Shown piece after piece: positions 59,471-64,000 of a stretch of 64,000 nucleotides of DNA; the first letter of the stretch is position 1; each line of letters starts with the position of its first letter. Below the pieces are notes generated by a model. That model was not told where the DNA came from and searched no databases. It saw only the letters and a program-made list of their open reading frames with translations. Both the position numbers and the translations under genes were made by a program. The stretch is from NCBI GenBank assembly GCA_003342895.1, contig PTFA01000271.1:409-64408 (forward strand). The letters run 5' to 3'. This DNA comes from Casuarius casuarius. Taxonomy: Eukaryota; Chordata; Aves; Casuariiformes; Casuariidae.

Positions 59471-62400
59471 TGGTTGAGAATTAAGAGTCTCTACATCTCA
59501 AAATCCTACTTCAAAAGCCTTGGTTGATAAATGATCTGTAATGACACATTTCTAGCTTGGGATATGGACTAAGCATCTGCTCTTCTTTTAGAAAATGTTT
59601 TAAGCATCCTGAGTATGGATACTTTGAGGCTGGCTATGACAGATGCAATGCCATTGTTTCAAAAGATTTTAACGAGCACAGCTCTGCTGCCATGTGGATG
59701 GCTCTACGCTGTGTTCTGCTGACAGGATGTAGGAGATCACAACTCTTCACAGGAGGAGGCTTTTCTATTTTTCAATATGGAGAAAAAGTTAAAGTCTGTC
59801 AAGGAGGCAATGTGCCCCTTTTTAAAACTGTCTCAAGACTGTGGTATGTGCTGGGTGCAATTCATCTGTCATGACTGCCTGCACACAGAAGTTGTGTCTG
59901 TAAATCACCCAGATTTTTATTTACAGACACTAACTGGAAATAATCCCTGGTGATCAGAGGGAGAACAAGGGCAGACAGAGTTTCTCATGGTCTCTGGGAA
60001 ACACCTGGAACACGCCAGGCATTTGTAGAGGGGAAGAGCTGAGGCCGATCCATGCTGCTTTTGCTGGCAAACTTTCACAGCTGGTACCACGCATGTCCCC
60101 ATGTGGGGACAGCTCCAGGTGGTGAAATGCGTGAGGTCCATGGGCCACAATGGCATTGGCTTTCCCCTATAAATGGGTGAAGGCAAGGAGGAGCCGTGGG
60201 TACAGGAGAAGAGCCCATTTCCTTGCCAGCTCCAGATCTCCAGAGGGCATCTGGGAGTGTTTTGGTGGGGCTGTGTCATTTTATTTTCACTGCAGTTTCT
60301 TCATCTCACTACTTTATAGTATGCAGCCCTTGAACAGTAGAGCCAGGAAGAGATTATGAGTCCAGACTTCATTTGAAAGACTCTAATAGCCCTGAGTCGC
60401 ACTAAACTTGGCCTGTGTTAGACCCTGCGGAGCCTAATGGCTGCTCCCTGTATCTGAAGTTTTGAAGGTGTCTTTGGTGTGTGCAAAGCAGAGCACTGTT
60501 TCTTACCCCAGAACAAGTGGAAGTTCTCATGTAGAAGCATAAGGAGTGCTTTGGTGAGGTCGTGGGATGCTATGACGTACAAATCATGTCTAGGAGTCCT
60601 AAAAGGTCCCACTCCTGAGCCAGACTAAGGTCTACTAGTGGAGAGAAAGACTGGAAGAGCAGAGAAGCAGCTAATGTACACACAGTATCACCAGGGTGCC
60701 CTGATGACAGTGACCACCTCATAAGTGTGAAACAGAAATGATCCCTCCTCTCTCTGCTCAGGCCTGCTTTGGAGGAGGTCCCTACAATGTCTGTGCCGCA
60801 GAATCATCATGGCAGCCCAGGGGTCAAGCACAAGGCTCTGCCTTTTACTGAGATGCTGTAGGTTTGGTGCCAGTCTGGGCTCCTTCCTCCTTGCTGGTCT
60901 GCCACTGAGCAACTCCCTCCAGGTGCATGGCTCACGTCCCTGCTCTGTGTCGCTCTTCTTATCTCACAGACAGCCTGTAATATAGGCCAGGACTGGGTTT
61001 CTGCAACACCAGGCACAAAGGACCCCTGAATAGCTTAGGAGGTACTGCTATCATATGAGGCATAAATTGCAGGCACCAGGTTGAAAAATAGAAGCACTTC
61101 TAGTCAGTGATTTTTTTCCTGGTGGAGCCCCTTGCCATATGAAGCCTTCAGCTACAACTGTGTTAGTTAGTGCTCAGTACAGAAAGGAAGGATGTTCCTC
61201 AAGTTAACTTTTAGCCCCAGAAACTCTGGGTAACATTTTTATGAAATGAAGGATGAATCTAGCTCATCTATGTCATACCATAATTACCAGCTGCAGTGAA
61301 ATATCGTAAGATGATATATCTGAGGCTCCATCTTATTTCTGGATCTTGCTCTGATTAATTCCCCCTACCAGTTCTCAGAACTGAGAGTCAGGCACTGGAT
61401 TGCCTGATCTTCCTTCCTCCAGTTGCTCTTCATAGCTACTGCATACCTGTTTCCCCTCTTAGGATGGTGGTATTAATACTCACTTGCTATCCAGCAGTTT
61501 TTCAAGACAGCCCATTCAAGTGTGAAAAGCATTTTGAGGTCTCAGGTCATGCTACAGAAGTGAGAACAGTTATTTCTTCTCTTTTGCTTCATTTCTCTGT
61601 GGCCTGTTCTATTGCTAAGTGCTGGGACTGGTACTGAGCAGAAAAGAGGGTATCTGTTCTGCAGGAGGAAAATAAGAGGAAATCTGTTTTGCAGGAGAAA
61701 AAGAGGAAGATGCTTTGAAGGAAAGAGAAAACACGTGAGAGAGGAAGAACACAAGTGAGAGAGAGCACGTCAGAGAGAGAGATTCCAGTCCAGGCAAGGA
61801 ACAGTCTAGTAGTCAGGGTATTCAGTCCCTATCCCAAATCAGATTAATATCTTCATTAGTAAGTCCTGGGCCTAGTATAGTATAGGCCACAGAGTCCTCC
61901 TAGACCCCATTAATGTTTCCAGGAAAAGCTTTGAGGATGCTGTGGTGTTTCCACAGAAGGTTCCATTTCAATGAATCGGCATTTTCAGAAAGAAAAAAAA
62001 CATTTGGTAGAAAAACTCCTGGCCAACTGTACTTGCAATCTCATTCTCAATTATTTGCTCAGATAATCCCCAGTGCTTGATTTATGTAAGAGTTGAATTA
62101 ACTGTGTATTTATTCAGAGATCTTAAAAGGCACTGATGTGATGAGGTAAAATCGCAAGCTGATGCAGTTTCAAGGGTATTAATAAGTATATGATGGTGGA
62201 GCAGATCTGCAGATCCCACTTGCCAGTGAGGGACCCGAGCCCATTCAAAGGTTTACAGAGAAGGCAGTAAGAAGAGGCCTGCTTTTGTAAACACAACTGC
62301 TTTACATGAAAGAGAATTTATCTTAGCACTAAGGTGGGGTCAGAGAGGTGCATTACCTGTCACTCCTAAAGAGAATTAAAACTGCTTGCTTGATGCTACT

Positions 62401-64000
62401 CTTGATAGTGTTAATTAGAGCTCAGACATTACATGAAGCACATTCTTTGGGTCTGAGCAATTTCTGAATAACACATGGTACCAGGAATAAAACAAACACC
62501 AGATGAGTGAAAATTTTGTGTGGAGCAGTTAATGCCATAATTTAATGGAAACTTTCTGGAAAGATGAAGGTGACTGTAAGTCTAAGCAGAGATGCCATTA
62601 AAACAGGCAATCAGACAGAAGTCACCATTGTTTCTGGTATTAACTGTTTCTGAAGCACTTGAAGTTTTCAATAGGTGTGTAGTGAATCTAAGCAGTCAGA
62701 GCCAGCTATGAAGCTGATACTGAATGGGATTTAAAAATTTTAAATGAAAAGGGAAAAATGAGAATATAAGCAAGTCCACAATTAATCTGTGGGTGAAGCG
62801 TCAGTGTGACCATTTGGAGACCCAGTGAAAGACAGAACATGGGACAAAACACTCATGAAAAAACTACTGGCGACCCAGTATTGAAATTTGATGCAGTAAC
62901 TAAAATACGGTTAGGAAAGAAAACCACCCAATCTGTGAAACCTGTGGAGAACACCCACCTGAAAGAGATGAGGAAGGAGAGTTAGGGATGCAAAGTGTAG
63001 CTCACATCAAAAAGTCCAGCTATTTCACCAAGTGGTGCTGGTGACACATGCGTTATACCTGCTGGCATTTTGCTCCACACAGAAGTGAAACAAGGATACC
63101 CACACAACTAGAAATGGCTATGGCAGGGACACAGGGGACTTAACAGATGTTCAAAAATGGACAGGGCAACAGTAAAGGGCTTGATATGGTTGGGGTTCAG
63201 AAGCTATGGTCACTTCTGTGCATGTTGATAATGGGGACCAGTGTTATCACAAGAGGGAGCTGTCTGCCTGTATGAGATTGTCACCCCAGAAAAATACACA
63301 CCACAAAGAAATGGCAACAGGACTTTCAAAACCTGACAGTGGCAGGAGGTAAGAGGCCTTGAGCGCTCAGGTAGGCAGCAGCCACAGCAGGCCTGGGAGG
63401 GCTTGGACGGAACCTGGTTAGCAGTAGTAACCCTGCTTGCAGAGAGCCATGGCAGGGCAGGCTGCTGCCAGCACTAGCTGAACACTGTTAATTGCTCTTC
63501 TGCAAGTGAGATCCCACATTATGTTAATGCTGTCAGTTAATTGTTTTGACTGGCAGGCTTTGCTGGGGAGGGAGATGTAGGGAAGATGCTTGGTCAAAGC
63601 CAAATGTGGTGCTGGTCAGAGGTTCATGTGACATGCGGCTGATCACCAACGGCTCAGATGCTGTATGGAGCGATATGTGTCAGATGTGGCTGTGAGTGGT
63701 ATCTGAACACAATAGGGCCTGTGTACCCAGCAGAGGGCATGTGCATGCACACACTGGAGCTCCAACCTTTACCTTTGGGACATCATTTCTTAGATAACGA
63801 GCATATCAGTGCCTAAGAAACTGCAAGTCAATAAAGGACAAAGCTGGAGGCACCAACCTTTCTCCTTTGAATAGGCTGTGGTTTCAGTGACAGGGTCTAA
63901 ATCCACCTTTGATTTTCATTCTCGTTCCAGGTAAGGTCCTACTGCAACAGATGCTGAACTCCCACTTTTGACTGAGAATAGTGGTCCAGCAGAACCAGGC
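59471..64000. other. Intergenic or long-intron sequence, no exon recognised
   Basis: No coding exon is supported. A purine-rich, partly duplicated segment lies at about 61,640-61,790, where GCAGGAG-centred 30-base units are repeated with changes. A ratchet-like AG|GTAAG site lies near the right edge. Confidence 0.5.
63908..63936 (+). promoter_or_regulatory. Candidate recursive-splice (zero-length exon) site
   Basis: A pyrimidine-rich run TTTGATTTTCATTCTCGTTC ends in CAG and is followed immediately by GTAAGG, so an acceptor and a strong donor abut at 63930/63931. This is the signature of ratchet points in very long introns. A single match in 64 kb can occur by chance. Confidence 0.2.

Noticed and set aside
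59557..59874. 105-codon plus-strand ORF.
   Set aside because: No recognisable family, signal peptide or exon context. Length is within chance expectation.
59917..60279. 120-codon minus-strand ORF.
   Set aside because: A second overlapping frame is also open on the same strand and there is no domain-like content. Treated as chance.
1..64000. CRISPR arrays, bacterial operons, rRNA, tRNA genes and intact retroviral or transposase genes.
   Set aside because: None recognised on either strand. The window is vertebrate nuclear DNA with only fragmentary retroelements.

Overview
The window is vertebrate nuclear DNA, most probably from a bird. The genes have short exons with GT-AG introns. Two CR1 LINE 3' ends with the typical avian terminal motif are present (27.2 kb and 34.8 kb), alongside faint ancient MIR/L3-like repeats. 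No bacterial or viral coding blocks, tRNA genes or CRISPR arrays were seen.

Region 1 (1-19,980, minus strand) holds the only gene I can support. It is a large secreted mosaic protein of the zonadhesin type that runs off the left edge of the window. I joined 18 exons, the last one partial, with every intron phase compatible. They give about 1,398 residues. The order is signal peptide (about 1-22), short linker, MAM domain 1 (about 45-204), a 22-residue Pro/Thr linker, D1 (VWD-C8), D2 (TIL-TILa-VWD-C8), D3 (TIL-TILa-VWD-C8), then directly a second MAM domain that continues past base 1. MAM plus tandem VWD/C8/TIL modules is the zonadhesin signature. A MAM domain placed after the D repeats differs from the mammalian layout, where MAM domains are N-terminal. 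D2 is encoded by two large, GC-rich, intron-poor exons, whereas D1 and D3 are split into smaller exons in AT-rich surroundings. Single N bases cluster in these GC-rich parts, which suggests gene conversion or collapse with a paralogue.

Region 2 (about 20-29 kb) is the gene's 5' flank. I see no supported gene there, only a CR1 fragment and old repeats.

Region 3 (29.15-29.61 kb) is a dense CpG island. It ends in a short open reading frame, Met-Ala-Arg-Lys, followed immediately by a good splice donor, so it may be the promoter and first exon of a rightward gene whose body lies outside the window. A ratchet-like AG|GTAAG site near the right edge (63,931) would fit a very long first intron, but this is speculative.

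Region 4 (30-64 kb) is AT-rich non-coding DNA. It contains decayed SINE/LINE pieces, microsatellites, a G-quadruplex motif, small palindromes and one possibly decayed coding segment (56.2-56.7 kb). I found no convincing new defence, mobile or metabolic system. The most interesting object is the zonadhesin-like gene: its domain order and its anomalous D2.
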